Positions 45,945 to 55,076 of a stretch of 64,000 bases of DNA are shown here, in pieces. This stretch comes from Bacillus pumilus (GTDB taxonomy: Bacteria > Bacillota > Bacilli > Bacillales > Bacillaceae), in contig NZ_LT906438.1 in the NCBI RefSeq assembly GCF_900186955.1, forward strand, positions 2,542,001-2,606,000. The letters run 5' to 3'. Below the pieces are notes generated by a model. It worked only from the letters and a program-made list of their open reading frames with translations. It had not been told where the DNA came from and made no database searches. Both the position numbers and the translations under genes were made by a program. How positions within the stretch are numbered: position 1 is the stretch's first letter; every line of letters starts with the position of its first letter.

Positions 45945-46058
45945 AAAGAGTGAAGTTCTAAGCAGCCGGACCGGACATATACCACGGGGGAAAGTTAGTC
46001 CAAAGAGGTCCTAACCCTTTAAGTATACCCGAATGAGTCTGCGAACAAGAAGTTCACG
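45945..46058 (-). promoter_or_regulatory. Riboswitch-like structured leader of speD (putative)
   Basis: The predicted RNA begins near 46058. Its first bases GTGAACTTC (46049-46057) pair at eight of nine positions with GAACTTCAC (45950-45958), closing the element. Inside, GCAG (46039-46042) pairs with CTGC (45962-45965), and AAAG-GG-TTAG (46011-46020) with CTAACTTT (45991-45998) as a hairpin. A CCCCC run (45986-45990) could pair with the GGGGGG ribosome-binding site. I know no established riboswitch class at this gene. The fold is by eye. Confidence 0.45.
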
Positions 46059-46064
46059 AAAAAT

Positions 46065-46093
46065 AGTATACTTTGTTTAGACCCATTTTGCAA
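46065..46093 (-). promoter_or_regulatory. Sigma-A promoter of speD
   Basis: TTGCAA, 17 bases, TATACT, between gapB and speD. It allows speD expression when gapB is repressed. Confidence 0.75.
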
Positions 46094-46153
46094 GCTGTGT
46101 TTTCAATGGGATTTTCTCTCATTCCTTGAAAAGGGACGTTCGTCTTCTTCATT

Positions 46154-47176
46154 TCAAACAGCAGAAAGCTCTTTCATCTGCGATCCGACAAACTTCACAA
46201 GATCCACCACTCTGCATGAATAACCCCATTCATTGTCATACCATGCAAGAACTTTTACTTTTCTATCCCCCATCACCATCGTTGTCAGTCCATCTACGAC
46301 AGCTGAATAAGGGTTCGTATTAAAGTCTGTAGAAACAAGCGGCTCATCCGTGTAATCTAAAATACCGGAAAGAGAAGTTTTTGATGCATTTGAGAAGGCT
46401 GCATTGACTTCTTCTGCTGTGACATCTTTTTTCAAGTCGACAACAAGATCAACCATCGATACATTGGAAACTGGCACGCGAAGTGCAAGTCCATGCAATT
46501 TCCCTTTCATGTGCGGCAGCACTAAAGAAAGCGCTTTAGCGGCGCCCGTCGTCGTTGGAATAATGGACTGGGCACATGCTCTTGCCCGGCGCAAATCCTT
46601 ATGCGGATTATCGATATTTTTTTGATCATTTGTATACGCATGAACCGTTGTCATTAAACCGTTGTCGATGCCAAATTCATCATCTAACAATTTGACAACT
46701 GGTGCTAAACAGTTTGTTGTACAAGATGCGTTTGAAATAACGACGTGCTTTTCAGGATCAAGATCATCCTCATTGACACCCATCACAATTGTAATGTCTT
46801 CATTTTTACCTGGAGCTGTAAGTACGACCTTTTTCGCTCCGGCATCTATATGGCCCATCGCTTGATCTTTTGAATTAAATTTTCCGGTTGCTTCTATGAC
46901 GATATCAATCCCAAGCTCTCCCCACGGAAGCTGCTTTGGGTCTCTGTTATTGAGCAAAAGCACTCTTTTCCCATTTACAATCAGTGCGTCATCTTCTGCT
47001 GTCACATCGCATTCGTAACGTCCATGATTTGTATCATATTTAATTAAATGTGCTAGCGTTTCGGCAGGATAGCTTGCGTTCACCGCTACAATTTGAATTT
47101 GATCATCAAGCATTGCTTTTCTGAAGACCATGCGTCCAATTCTGCCAAACCCATTGATCGCTGCTTTTACCTTCAT
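46154..47176 (-). CDS. gapB: NADP-dependent glyceraldehyde-3-phosphate dehydrogenase (gluconeogenic)
   Basis: Runs the GAPDH step in the gluconeogenic direction in B. subtilis. The 340 residues have the Rossmann motif INGFGRIGRM at 7-16 and the catalytic cysteine in SNASCTTNCLAPV near residue 152. The ATG at 47176 follows GAGGAG. Two perfect CcpN boxes around its promoter imply repression by CcpN in glycolytic conditions. No clear terminator separates it from speD, consistent with a gapB-speD operon. Confidence 0.97.
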   Translation of the reverse strand: MKVKAAINGFGRIGRMVFRKAMLDDQIQIVAVNASYPAETLAHLIKYDTNHGRYECDVTAEDDALIVNGKRVLLLNNRDPKQLPWGELGIDIVIEATGKFNSKDQAMGHIDAGAKKVVLTAPGKNEDITIVMGVNEDDLDPEKHVVISNASCTTNCLAPVVKLLDDEFGIDNGLMTTVHAYTNDQKNIDNPHKDLRRARACAQSIIPTTTGAAKALSLVLPHMKGKLHGLALRVPVSNVSMVDLVVDLKKDVTAEEVNAAFSNASKTSLSGILDYTDEPLVSTDFNTNPYSAVVDGLTTMVMGDRKVKVLAWYDNEWGYSCRVVDLVKFVGSQMKELSAV

Positions 47177-47197
47177 GAACAGGTCACTCCTCTATTA

Positions 47198-47208
47198 TGT
47201 GTTATACT
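47198..47208 (+). promoter_or_regulatory. CcpN box, downstream copy, at gapB
   Basis: TGTGTTATACT on the plus strand matches the CcpN consensus TRTGHYATAYW at every position. It lies in the transcribed leader of gapB, in inverted orientation to the promoter-proximal copy. Confidence 0.75.
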
Positions 47209-47230
47209 CAATAAATTTATTTATGAAATT

Positions 47231-47241
47231 AGTATATCACA
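47231..47241 (-). promoter_or_regulatory. CcpN box overlapping the gapB -10
   Basis: TGTGATATACT matches TRTGHYATAYW at every position and includes the -10 TATACT. Confidence 0.8.
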
Positions 47242-47259
47242 TTAGATTGTAATTGCCAG
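47231..47259 (-). promoter_or_regulatory. gapB promoter
   Basis: CTGGCA, 17 bases, TATACT, with the -10 buried in a CcpN box. Confidence 0.65.
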
Positions 47260-47317
47260 TATATAAACGTATATTTTCTAAAAAGGGCTGTTCTTTTCAT
47301 GAGAAATATAAAAAGCA

Positions 47318-47348
47318 TAAAAAAAGAAGAGTACGTGTATGTACTCTT
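47318..47348 (-). terminator. Intrinsic terminator of coaE
   Basis: AAGAGTAC and GTACTCTT arms around ATACAC, followed by CTTTTTTT on the minus strand; it overlaps the last two bases of the coaE frame. Confidence 0.88.
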
Positions 47349-47952
47349 ACTTATCAGTATGTTCCCATTCATTTAATATGTTCTGCAATTGCTTTCTAAT
47401 AAAAGCAAGATCTTGTGTATTTTCTATCACCCGGTCTGCTTTCTTACATTTTTCCTCAAGAGGCTGCTGAGAGTGAATCCGATTCAGCGCTTCTTCCGCG
47501 CTAAGGTCGTTTCGATTTATGAGTCGTGATAGCTGTAATTCTGGTGTTGTATACACCACAATAATGCGGTCGACGAGACTTTCCAGCTGACTCTCAAATA
47601 AAAGCGGGATATCCAGGACAACGAATGTTTCTCGGCTGTCGATTCCTTCATCTCGCTGCCTGAGCATTTCCTTTCGCACTTCTGGGTGAACGATCGCATT
47701 TAGCTGCTTTCTTTTCTCTTCATTAGAAAAAATAATGGCTCCCAGCTGCTGCCGGTCTAGCTCTCCATTTGGCAGGAGGACACCCTCACCAAAGGTTTGA
47801 ACGATATGATGAAGGGCGGGTGTTCCTTTGGCGACCGCTTCTTTTGCAATCACATCTGCGTCCACAACCCGGATGCCCTGCTCTTTTATCATCTGCGAGA
47901 CTGTGCTTTTTCCGCTAGCAATCCCGCCGGTTAATCCAATGACAAGCGTCAA
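47347..47952 (-). CDS. coaE: Dephospho-CoA kinase
   Basis: Last step of coenzyme A synthesis. The start is a TTG at 47952 (reading [18 protein letters not shown]), six bases after GGAGGA, giving 201 residues; the longer reading extends into ytaF without a ribosome-binding site. The P-loop [13 protein letters not shown] lies at about residues 6-18, and [10 protein letters not shown] and [14 protein letters not shown] are typical. It follows ytaF by 14 bases. Confidence 0.95.
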   Translation of the reverse strand: MTLVIGLTGGIASGKSTVSQMIKEQGIRVVDADVIAKEAVAKGTPALHHIVQTFGEGVLLPNGELDRQQLGAIIFSNEEKRKQLNAIVHPEVRKEMLRQRDEGIDSRETFVVLDIPLLFESQLESLVDRIIVVYTTPELQLSRLINRNDLSAEEALNRIHSQQPLEEKCKKADRVIENTQDLAFIRKQLQNILNEWEHTDK

Positions 47953-47966
47953 TTGATTTCCTCCTT

Positions 47967-48599
47967 TTACAGCTTCCAAACCCCAATTAATATGAGCAGA
48001 AGCCCTGGTAAGCATGCGAGTTTATCGATCCAGCGCCAATTTGCCAAGTAATGACCGGCACGCAGACCGATACATACAAAAAGTGAGCTCATCACTGCGA
48101 CCGTGATACTCATGACAATTGGAGAAAAGCCTAGTATCGCTGCGCCAATCCCTGCGCCAAATGCATCAATGGATAAAGCAATTCCAAGAAGTACCGCTTC
48201 TATTCCATTAATCGTCCCAGATCGGTCAATATCTGCACTTGTTGGCTTTCTTAAAATGTGAATGACAAGCCCAAGCGATTGGACTTCCACATTAAGCAAT
48301 GTCTTTTCATGAAGAAGCAAATCACGCTCTTTCGCTGGTTTGTAAAATTGATACAGGACCCAAAGACCAATGGCAATTAAGATGCCTCCCCCCAGTTTAT
48401 CGGTCACTGAGACAGGGAGAAATGTCGTCAGCAAGCTGCCAATCAGCATAGAAATGAGCAGCACAATCCCTGAGCAGCATGCAATAATGACGATGGCTTT
48501 AAATGGGATCCTCATTTTGCGAAGACCATACGTAAAGCCTACAGAAAAGCTGTCGATGCTGACTGCAATAGCTAAAAACAGGAGCGAAATCGAAATCAT
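47967..48599 (-). CDS. ytaF: Sporulation membrane protein YtaF (MntP-like fold)
   Basis: A 210-residue integral membrane protein with about six hydrophobic segments. Two related repeats, [23 protein letters not shown] and [22 protein letters not shown], resemble the MntP/LysE-like repeat. Known as a sporulation protein in B. subtilis, with no established substrate. The ATG at 48599 follows AAGGAAGAG. It lies between mutM and coaE, likely in one unit with coaE. Confidence 0.92.
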   Translation of the reverse strand: MISISLLFLAIAVSIDSFSVGFTYGLRKMRIPFKAIVIIACCSGIVLLISMLIGSLLTTFLPVSVTDKLGGGILIAIGLWVLYQFYKPAKERDLLLHEKTLLNVEVQSLGLVIHILRKPTSADIDRSGTINGIEAVLLGIALSIDAFGAGIGAAILGFSPIVMSITVAVMSSLFVCIGLRAGHYLANWRWIDKLACLPGLLLILIGVWKL

Positions 48600-48632
48600 A
48601 CCTGAACTCTTCCTTTCTGTTCATGCAACGAT

Positions 48633-48664
48633 GATCAAGAGTCTCTAGGCGTTCTTAGACTCTT
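48633..48664 (-). repeat. Hairpin between mutM and ytaF
   Basis: AAGAGTCT and AGACTCTT form a perfect eight-pair stem on the minus strand between mutM and ytaF. No T run follows, so it is not a typical terminator; it may be a processing site. Nothing else is identified in the 174-base gap. Confidence 0.4.
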
Positions 48665-48773
48665 CTTCACTATATGAAGAGCAGGTGGGCTGTGTGTCAG
48701 TCTACACCTTGCTGAAAAATGAATGTTTTTTATCGTATGCATAGCAAAAAGGAAGCATGCTCATGGCTAAGCT

Positions 48774-49607
48774 TTATTGAGGACGTTTTTGGCAGGTCAC
48801 ACAAAAGTGTGTACCGCGCCCTCCGACTACTGTTTTCTCAATGATGCTTCCGCATGTTTGGCAAGGCTCTCCCCGCCGGTCATATACAAGAAGCTGCAAT
48901 TGAAATGTGCCAATATCTCCTTGTGAGTTGATATAAGAACGAATTGTACTTCCTCCCGCATCTACCGCCACCTGAAGCGTATCGATGATCTGTTTGTGAA
49001 GCACTTTGCAAGATTCCAGGCTGAGCTGATTCGCTTTCGTTTCTGGATGAATCCCTGATTTAAACAGGACCTCATCTACGTAAATGTTACCAAGTCCTAC
49101 GACAATCTTTTGATCAAGCAGTGCTGTTTTGACCACGCGAGTTGTTTTTTTCAATTGCTCCCATAAATACTCAGGAGTAAACTGTTCATCGAATGGTTCA
49201 TATCCCAGCTGTGATAGCGGGAGTTCCCTTTCCTCTTCACCCGGCTGAAATAAATGCATAGTGCCAAATTTACGCACATCATGGTACCGAAGCTCCGTCC
49301 CATCTGTAAACGTAAAGACGACGTGTACGTGTTTATCATAAGGCTCATGCGCTTCATGTACACGATATTTCCCTTCCATCCTTAAATGGGAGACCATCAC
49401 ATAATGGTCTAAATGAAAGAGGAGGAACTTTCCTCTTCTTTCAATGGTTTGTATGGTTTCTCCAACCAATCTTCTTGCGAACTCTTCCGGCTCCCCAGGA
49501 CGTTTGATGATGTTTGGCCATTTGATATCGACCGTTTCAATCGTCTTTCCTTCGACTAACCGCTTGAGAGTGCGCCGGACGGTTTCAACTTCTGGTAATT
49601 CCGGCAT
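48774..49607 (-). CDS. mutM: Formamidopyrimidine-DNA glycosylase
   Basis: Removes 8-oxoguanine and formamidopyrimidines from DNA and nicks the abasic site. The 277 residues start MPELPEVETVRRTL, with the catalytic N-terminal proline after Met removal and Glu3/Glu6. The H2TH region (VGLGNIYVDEVLFKSGIHP) and the C-terminal zinc finger (CQTCGSIIEKTVVGGRGTHF followed by a second CxxC) are intact. It follows polA by 30 bases. Confidence 0.97.
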   Translation of the reverse strand: MPELPEVETVRRTLKRLVEGKTIETVDIKWPNIIKRPGEPEEFARRLVGETIQTIERRGKFLLFHLDHYVMVSHLRMEGKYRVHEAHEPYDKHVHVVFTFTDGTELRYHDVRKFGTMHLFQPGEEERELPLSQLGYEPFDEQFTPEYLWEQLKKTTRVVKTALLDQKIVVGLGNIYVDEVLFKSGIHPETKANQLSLESCKVLHKQIIDTLQVAVDAGGSTIRSYINSQGDIGTFQLQLLVYDRRGEPCQTCGSIIEKTVVGGRGTHFCVTCQKRPQ

Positions 49608-49637
49608 GCTCCTCGCTCCTTTTTCTCTCTCTATTAT

Positions 49638-52277
49638 TTATTTCGCATCGTACCAAGATGGACCTGAAGCAAAATCAACTTTTAGCGGCACATCAAGCTG
49701 AAGTGCATTTTCCATGACTTCAGGAACAATCTTTTCAAGAATGGCGATTTCTTCTTTCGGCGCTTCAAAGATCAATTCATCGTGCACCTGTAATAAAAGA
49801 TTTGTCTGCAGGTTTTCTTCTTTGAGCCTTCGCGCCATATCAATCATCGCTTTTTTAATAATATCGGCTGCGCTGCCTTGGATCGGTGTGTTCATGGCTG
49901 TTCGTTCTGCAAAGCTTTTGATATTAAAATTTCGGCTTGTGATATCTGGGATATACCGTCTGCGTTTAAGAAGCGTCGTGACGTAGCCTTTTTGTTTCGC
50001 TTCCTGAACGATTTCTTCCATATAGGTTTTCACGCCTTTAAAGCTTGTTAAATAGCGCTCGATAAATGCGGCGGCTTCTTTTCTTGTGATCCCAAGGTTT
50101 TGAGAAAGTCCATAGTCGCTGATTCCGTATACAATACCGAAATTTACCGCCTTGGCTTGTCTTCTCATAGCGGAAGTCACTTCTTCTTCTGAGACATGGA
50201 ACACATCCATCGCTGTTTTCGTGTGAATGTCCATGTCCCTCGTAAATGCTTCGATCAAATTCTCATCTTGTGAAATATGAGCGAGTACACGCAGCTCGAT
50301 TTGTGAATAGTCAGCTGCAAACATGAGCCAGCCTTCTTTTGAAGGAACGAATGCTTGACGAATCTTCCGTCCTTCTTCTAAACGAATCGGGATGTTTTGA
50401 AGGTTTGGATCTGTTGAGCTTAATCTTCCTGTTTGGGTGAGTGCTTGATTAAATCTTGTATGCACTTTATGGGTATCCTTGCGCGTTACTTTCATTAACC
50501 CTTCTACATAGGTCGATTGCAGCTTTCCAATTTGTCTATAGTGCAGAATGGACCGAATGATTTCATGCTTATCTTCAAGCTTTTCGAGCACATCTGCAGA
50601 CGTTGAATAGCCTGTTTTTGTCTTCTTGATAATCGGGAGACCTAATTTTTCAAAAAGGATGACACCAAGCTGTTTAGGAGAATTGATGTTAAACGTTTCT
50701 CCTGCTAAGCGGTGAATGGTTTCTTCATATTCTTTGAGCTTTTTCGTTAATTCTTCACCCATTTTCTCTAGGCGCTTTAGATCTACCTTTACTCCAAGAG
50801 ATTCCATTTCGCCTAAGATGAGTGCTAGCGGCAGCTCTAAATCTTCATATAGTTCATGCTGATCATTTTTTTCTAATGCTTCTAATGTTAAATCATGCAA
50901 GGCTGAGATCGCCGCTGCTTTTCGTCCGAGATGTCCCTTCAGTTCATCTTCAGGTGGAATCGCCTGTTTTGCTCCTTTTCCGTATACTTTTTCATCAGAA
51001 AGAGCGATATTCAGACCATATTCCTTCGCTACACTTGCGACGTCTTCGTATGATTTCTGCGGGTTGACGACGTAGGAAGCGAGCAGAACATCATTGTCGA
51101 CACCTTTTAGGTCGACATCATGCCATCTGAGAGCGACAACTGCTCTTTTTGAATCAAAGACCCATTTTTTCTTCGTTTCATCCTGTACCCATTCTTTAAA
51201 TGCATCTGATTGAAGCGCATCTTCTTTCGTCATAAAGAACGCACCATTTTCATTATGGATCGCAAAACCGATCAAATCCGCTTCGTGATAATTATCTCCA
51301 AGCTGTTCTACCACAAGGGCTGCATGATCTGTCAGCATGTCGCCTCCTGCAGCTGTCATTTTTTTCACTTCTAATGCGTCTACTTCAACCTGTTCATCTG
51401 TTTCTGGTGCTTCTCCTAGACGCTCTAGCAGGGTTTGAAAGCCTAGTTCTTTATAAAGAGAGATCACTTGATCCATGTGTGGACCTTCGTAGGCAAGATC
51501 TTTGCTCGACACATCAATAGGTGCTTCTACGAGAATGGTCGCCAGCTCTTTACTCATGACTGCTTGTTCTTTATATTCTTCAAGCTTTTCTTTGAGCTTT
51601 TTCCCGTTCACTTCATCAATATGTTCAAGCAGGTTCTCAACTGTTTCAAACTGCTTTAACAATTTAATGGCTGTTTTTTCACCTACACCTGGGACGCCTG
51701 GGATATTATCTGAGGAATCTCCCATCAACCCTTTCATATCAATGATTTGATCTGGTCGCAGGCCATATTTCTCTTCAATATGAGCAGGTGTGTAGTATTC
51801 TACTTCTGTGATGCCTTTTTTCGTAATAGCCACTGTCGTATGATCTGTTGAGAGCTGGGTTAAGTCTTTATCTCCTGAGAAGATTTTGACTTCAAAGCCG
51901 TTTTTTTCTGCCTCGACAGCCAACGTACCGATAATATCATCTGCCTCATATTGAGGAAGCTCGTACCTTTTCACCTGATAGGCATCTAATAGTTCACGGA
52001 TGAATGGCATTTGTTCTGATAGCTCTGGCGGGGTTTTTTGTCTTCCGCCTTTATATTCTTTAAATGTCTCGTGGCGGAAGGTTGTTTTTCCCGCATCAAA
52101 TGCGACGAGCATATGGGTTGGCTTCTCGTCCTCCAGCATTTTCATTAAAATCATCGCAAAGCCATAAATAGCATTTGTATGTACGCCTTTATCATTTGAT
52201 AATAGCGGCAAAGCAAAGAAGGCTCGATATGCGAGGCTGTTTCCATCCACTAACACTAATTTCTTTTTGTCTGTCAT
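49638..52277 (-). CDS. polA: DNA polymerase I
   Basis: Okazaki-fragment maturation and gap filling in repair. The 879 residues include the 5'-3' exonuclease (LVDGNSLAYRAFFALP, DMKGLMGDSSDNIPGVPGVG), a 3'-5' exonuclease-like domain lacking obvious proofreading carboxylates (as in Bacillus relatives), and the family A polymerase with AADYSQIELRVLAHIS, RRQAKAVNFGIVYGIS and LLQVHDELIFEAP. The ATG at 52277 follows GGAGGATTAA. It leads polA-mutM behind its own promoter and a hairpin leader. Confidence 0.97.
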   Translation of the reverse strand: MTDKKKLVLVDGNSLAYRAFFALPLLSNDKGVHTNAIYGFAMILMKMLEDEKPTHMLVAFDAGKTTFRHETFKEYKGGRQKTPPELSEQMPFIRELLDAYQVKRYELPQYEADDIIGTLAVEAEKNGFEVKIFSGDKDLTQLSTDHTTVAITKKGITEVEYYTPAHIEEKYGLRPDQIIDMKGLMGDSSDNIPGVPGVGEKTAIKLLKQFETVENLLEHIDEVNGKKLKEKLEEYKEQAVMSKELATILVEAPIDVSSKDLAYEGPHMDQVISLYKELGFQTLLERLGEAPETDEQVEVDALEVKKMTAAGGDMLTDHAALVVEQLGDNYHEADLIGFAIHNENGAFFMTKEDALQSDAFKEWVQDETKKKWVFDSKRAVVALRWHDVDLKGVDNDVLLASYVVNPQKSYEDVASVAKEYGLNIALSDEKVYGKGAKQAIPPEDELKGHLGRKAAAISALHDLTLEALEKNDQHELYEDLELPLALILGEMESLGVKVDLKRLEKMGEELTKKLKEYEETIHRLAGETFNINSPKQLGVILFEKLGLPIIKKTKTGYSTSADVLEKLEDKHEIIRSILHYRQIGKLQSTYVEGLMKVTRKDTHKVHTRFNQALTQTGRLSSTDPNLQNIPIRLEEGRKIRQAFVPSKEGWLMFAADYSQIELRVLAHISQDENLIEAFTRDMDIHTKTAMDVFHVSEEEVTSAMRRQAKAVNFGIVYGISDYGLSQNLGITRKEAAAFIERYLTSFKGVKTYMEEIVQEAKQKGYVTTLLKRRRYIPDITSRNFNIKSFAERTAMNTPIQGSAADIIKKAMIDMARRLKEENLQTNLLLQVHDELIFEAPKEEIAILEKIVPEVMENALQLDVPLKVDFASGPSWYDAK

Positions 52278-52292
52278 GTTTTAATCCTCCAT

Positions 52293-52312
52293 CGGCTGAG
52301 CCATCTCAGCCG
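52293..52312 (-). promoter_or_regulatory. Stem-loop in the polA leader
   Basis: CGGCTGAG and CTCAGCCG form a perfect eight-pair stem with a four-base loop, ending just before the GGAGG ribosome-binding site. It might affect translation or mRNA stability. Confidence 0.45.
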
Positions 52313-52335
52313 TCTCTTTCACACATTGTATCTTC

Positions 52336-52344
52336 ATTTTATCA
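52336..52344 (-). promoter_or_regulatory. Candidate extended -10 promoter of polA
   Basis: TGATAAAAT lies about 60 bases upstream of the polA start and downstream of the phoR terminator; the -35 is poor. Confidence 0.4.
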
Positions 52345-52381
52345 AAGTTTATTTTGAAAAGAAAATAGTCGAGCCTGCATA

Positions 52382-52418
52382 AAAAAGGGACGAAAACAAC
52401 AAGTGTTTTCGTCCTTCC
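52382..52418 (-). terminator. Intrinsic terminator of phoP-phoR
   Basis: GGACGAAAACA and TGTTTTCGTCC arms with a short loop, then CTTTTTT on the minus strand, between phoR and polA. Confidence 0.88.
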
Positions 52419-52531
52419 AAAATTGGCTCCTTGGATGAAGGGGTTCCTATTCATCCTATCAATGAATGTTTAACAAAACATGAATTCATTGTAAAGATCA
52501 TGTAAATTTTAACGTGACTTTCCTTTTTTCT

Positions 52532-54274
52532 CTATGTCGATTTCAGGCTCACTGTAAAAGTCGTTCCTTTACCTTGTTTGCTGCGGACAGAAATTGTTCC
52601 TTCATGCGCTTCCACAAGGTGTTTGACAATGGCAAGGCCAAGACCTGTACCGCCTGAATTCCTGCTTCTATCTTTATCAATTCGATAAAATCTCTCAAAT
52701 ATTCTTGGAATCTCACTTTTCTTCATACCGATCCCTGTATCTGCTACATCAAATTCATAGGCACCTTTTCTCGGTCTTGCTGAGATGGTGACACTTCCTC
52801 CCTCTGGTGTATAGGTCAGGGCATTATTAACGAGATTGAGGAAGATTTGCTTTAACCTTAGCGGGTCTGCCATGACATAGACCGGTTCTTTCGGGACACG
52901 CACGTGTAATTGAATGCCTTTTTCTGTAGCCTTTTGTTTTAACAGCACTTGAATCTCTTGGATGATTTCTGTCGCATTGGCTTCTTGAATATTCAGCTTG
53001 AATTGCTGCTGCTCAATTTTAGAAAGATCAAGTAAGTCTTGAATCAATGTTTCTAGACGGACACTCTCTTTTAAAATGATAGAAAGGAATTCTGTCAGTG
53101 CTTCTTTGTCATCAATCGCGCCATCAAGAAGGGTTTCAGAAAATCCTTTAATCGACGTAATCGGTGTTTTTAACTCATGAGACACATTGGCGACAAAGTC
53201 TTTTCGCATCTGCTCCAGCTGCTTCGTTTCTGTCACGTCATGAAACACGAGGACAATTCCTTTCCATTCATCGTCTGTACTTAAAATGGGTACACCATCC
53301 ACTTGGAAGTAGCGGCGTTCAATGTCAACGGCTAGACGTAAAAACTTCCGCACCTTCGTTTCTGTCATGAAAATTTCGTCAATTAATTCGATAATCTCTT
53401 CATGGGTAAACGCTTCATGATAAAGCTTGTGCATGTAAATGTGCTTTTGCACCTTAAACTGCTTGCGGAAGGTTCGATTGACGAGGTGAATATACCCCAT
53501 CTTATCAATCAATATAATCCCCGCTCCAATATTTTCAATGACCGTTTGCAGCCGGTCTCTCTGCATTTCACCAGCACTTGTCATTTCTTGAAGACTTTCT
53601 GCCAAACGCTTCATGGAAGTATTCAGTTCACTTGTTTCAATCATCAGCTCTTCATAATTATTCGTATCATAGTTCCCGCGTTCTAGCTGTTTAGCTACCT
53701 TTGTCGCATAATCAATTGGTTTCACATATTTCATCGACATGCGGTACCCAAAGAAAACGATAATGATAATCGCCGAGCCAAGACAAAAGGCTAAGGCAAG
53801 CCAAAGCTGGCCGTCAATTTCATTTAAAGGCTCGTATGACGCATGGAGAAATAAATAACCCGCCGGTTCGTTTTGTTTTAAGACCGGGACAGCATAATGG
53901 AACAGCGCATCCTTCTCATCGTCAATAACGACCCCTTTTGTTTGGAGACGTTCATTGTTTAGTGTGTTTTGAATGACAGCCTTTTGTTCTGCTTGACCCG
54001 TTGTATGTATGATCTTCCCCTTTAAATCCACAATCGACGCATTCATGTCAAAATGCTGCTTTGCCTGATTGAGGATCTCTTTGTTTTGCTTCGCCTTTAA
54101 ATCATCACCATTCATAGAAGACAGGAGAAAGCTCGATTCCTTTTCCATTCGTTCCGTTAATTTTGTTTCATAGAAAACATGGAACATGTGATCCAGGAAA
54201 AGACCAAGTGCCACAAACACAATAAAAAGGAGAAAAATGAGTCCCGAAAACAGACGGGTTCTAATTTTACTCAT
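52532..54274 (-). CDS. phoR: Phosphate-starvation sensor histidine kinase PhoR
   Basis: Autophosphorylates under phosphate limitation and activates PhoP. The 580 residues have an N-terminal membrane span, an extracytoplasmic sensor domain to about residue 150, a second span, a HAMP-like linker, a PAS domain (GAGIILIDKMGYIHLVNRTF), the histidine box FVANVSHELKTPITS near residue 355, and an HATPase domain with VADTGIGMKKSEIPRIFERFY and GGTGLGLAIVKHL. It overlaps phoP by eight bases. Confidence 0.97.
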   Translation of the reverse strand: MSKIRTRLFSGLIFLLFIVFVALGLFLDHMFHVFYETKLTERMEKESSFLLSSMNGDDLKAKQNKEILNQAKQHFDMNASIVDLKGKIIHTTGQAEQKAVIQNTLNNERLQTKGVVIDDEKDALFHYAVPVLKQNEPAGYLFLHASYEPLNEIDGQLWLALAFCLGSAIIIIVFFGYRMSMKYVKPIDYATKVAKQLERGNYDTNNYEELMIETSELNTSMKRLAESLQEMTSAGEMQRDRLQTVIENIGAGIILIDKMGYIHLVNRTFRKQFKVQKHIYMHKLYHEAFTHEEIIELIDEIFMTETKVRKFLRLAVDIERRYFQVDGVPILSTDDEWKGIVLVFHDVTETKQLEQMRKDFVANVSHELKTPITSIKGFSETLLDGAIDDKEALTEFLSIILKESVRLETLIQDLLDLSKIEQQQFKLNIQEANATEIIQEIQVLLKQKATEKGIQLHVRVPKEPVYVMADPLRLKQIFLNLVNNALTYTPEGGSVTISARPRKGAYEFDVADTGIGMKKSEIPRIFERFYRIDKDRSRNSGGTGLGLAIVKHLVEAHEGTISVRSKQGKGTTFTVSLKST

Positions 54275-54995
54275 TTGACTTTGGCTCCTCCAATTTGTAG
54301 CCTAAGCCGCGAATCGTTTTAATGTATGTTGGTTTTTTCGTGTTCTTTTCAATTTTGTCCCGCAAGTGACTAATATGGACATCCACAATACGAGTGTCAC
54401 CTGCAAAGTCATAATTCCAAACGGCACTTAGCAATAAATCACGCGTGAGGACACGTCCTTTATGCTTCGCCAAATAAAGCAGCAGTTCAAATTCTTTTGG
54501 CGTCAGCTCTAGACGTTCTTCCTGGAAATAGACTTCGTAGTGTTCTGGTAAAATACGCAGTTCACCAATTTTGATTTGATCTGCAATGATCTCATCCTTC
54601 TCCTCTTGCGTGGGGGTAGGCTGAGATTGCTGTGCTCTTCTCAAGATGGCTTTTACCCGAGCACCCACTTCTCTAGGACTGAATGGCTTTGTCATGTAAT
54701 CATCGGCCCCAAGCTCAAGACCTAGCACCTTATCAAATTCATCGTCCTTTGCTGTCAGCATTAAAATAGGGAACATCATTTTTTGAATTCTCAGTTGTTT
54801 GCACACTTCAATGCCGTCCATCTTCGGAAGCATTAAATCTAATACAATGAGATCAGGCTGTTCACTTGCTGCTTTTTCAAGTGCTTCTTCCCCGTCTCTT
54901 GCTGTGACGACATCATAGCCCGCTCTTTCAAGGTTATAGCTTAGAAGTGTTACAATCGATTCTTCATCATCCACAACTAATATTTTTTTATTCAT
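54267..54995 (-). CDS. phoP: Phosphate regulon response regulator PhoP
   Basis: OmpR-type regulator of phosphate-starvation genes. The start at 54995 (MNKKILVVDDEESIVT) lies five bases after TTGGAGGC, giving 242 residues. The receiver domain has Asp9-Asp10, phosphoacceptor Asp53 (LIVLDLMLPKMDG) and MTKPFSPRE, and the winged-helix domain has ELTPKEFELLLYLAKHKGRVL and TRIVDVHISHLRDKIE. The upstream region contains a Pho-box-like repeat within the promoter, consistent with autoregulation. Confidence 0.97.
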   Translation of the reverse strand: MNKKILVVDDEESIVTLLSYNLERAGYDVVTARDGEEALEKAASEQPDLIVLDLMLPKMDGIEVCKQLRIQKMMFPILMLTAKDDEFDKVLGLELGADDYMTKPFSPREVGARVKAILRRAQQSQPTPTQEEKDEIIADQIKIGELRILPEHYEVYFQEERLELTPKEFELLLYLAKHKGRVLTRDLLLSAVWNYDFAGDTRIVDVHISHLRDKIEKNTKKPTYIKTIRGLGYKLEEPKSNE

Positions 54996-55076
54996 GTTGT
55001 GCCTCCAATTAGTGATTTCCCCTGCATCCGTTTTTTGTATCTTATGTGAAAAGCGAGAAGTCATGCTTTCTCTTTC

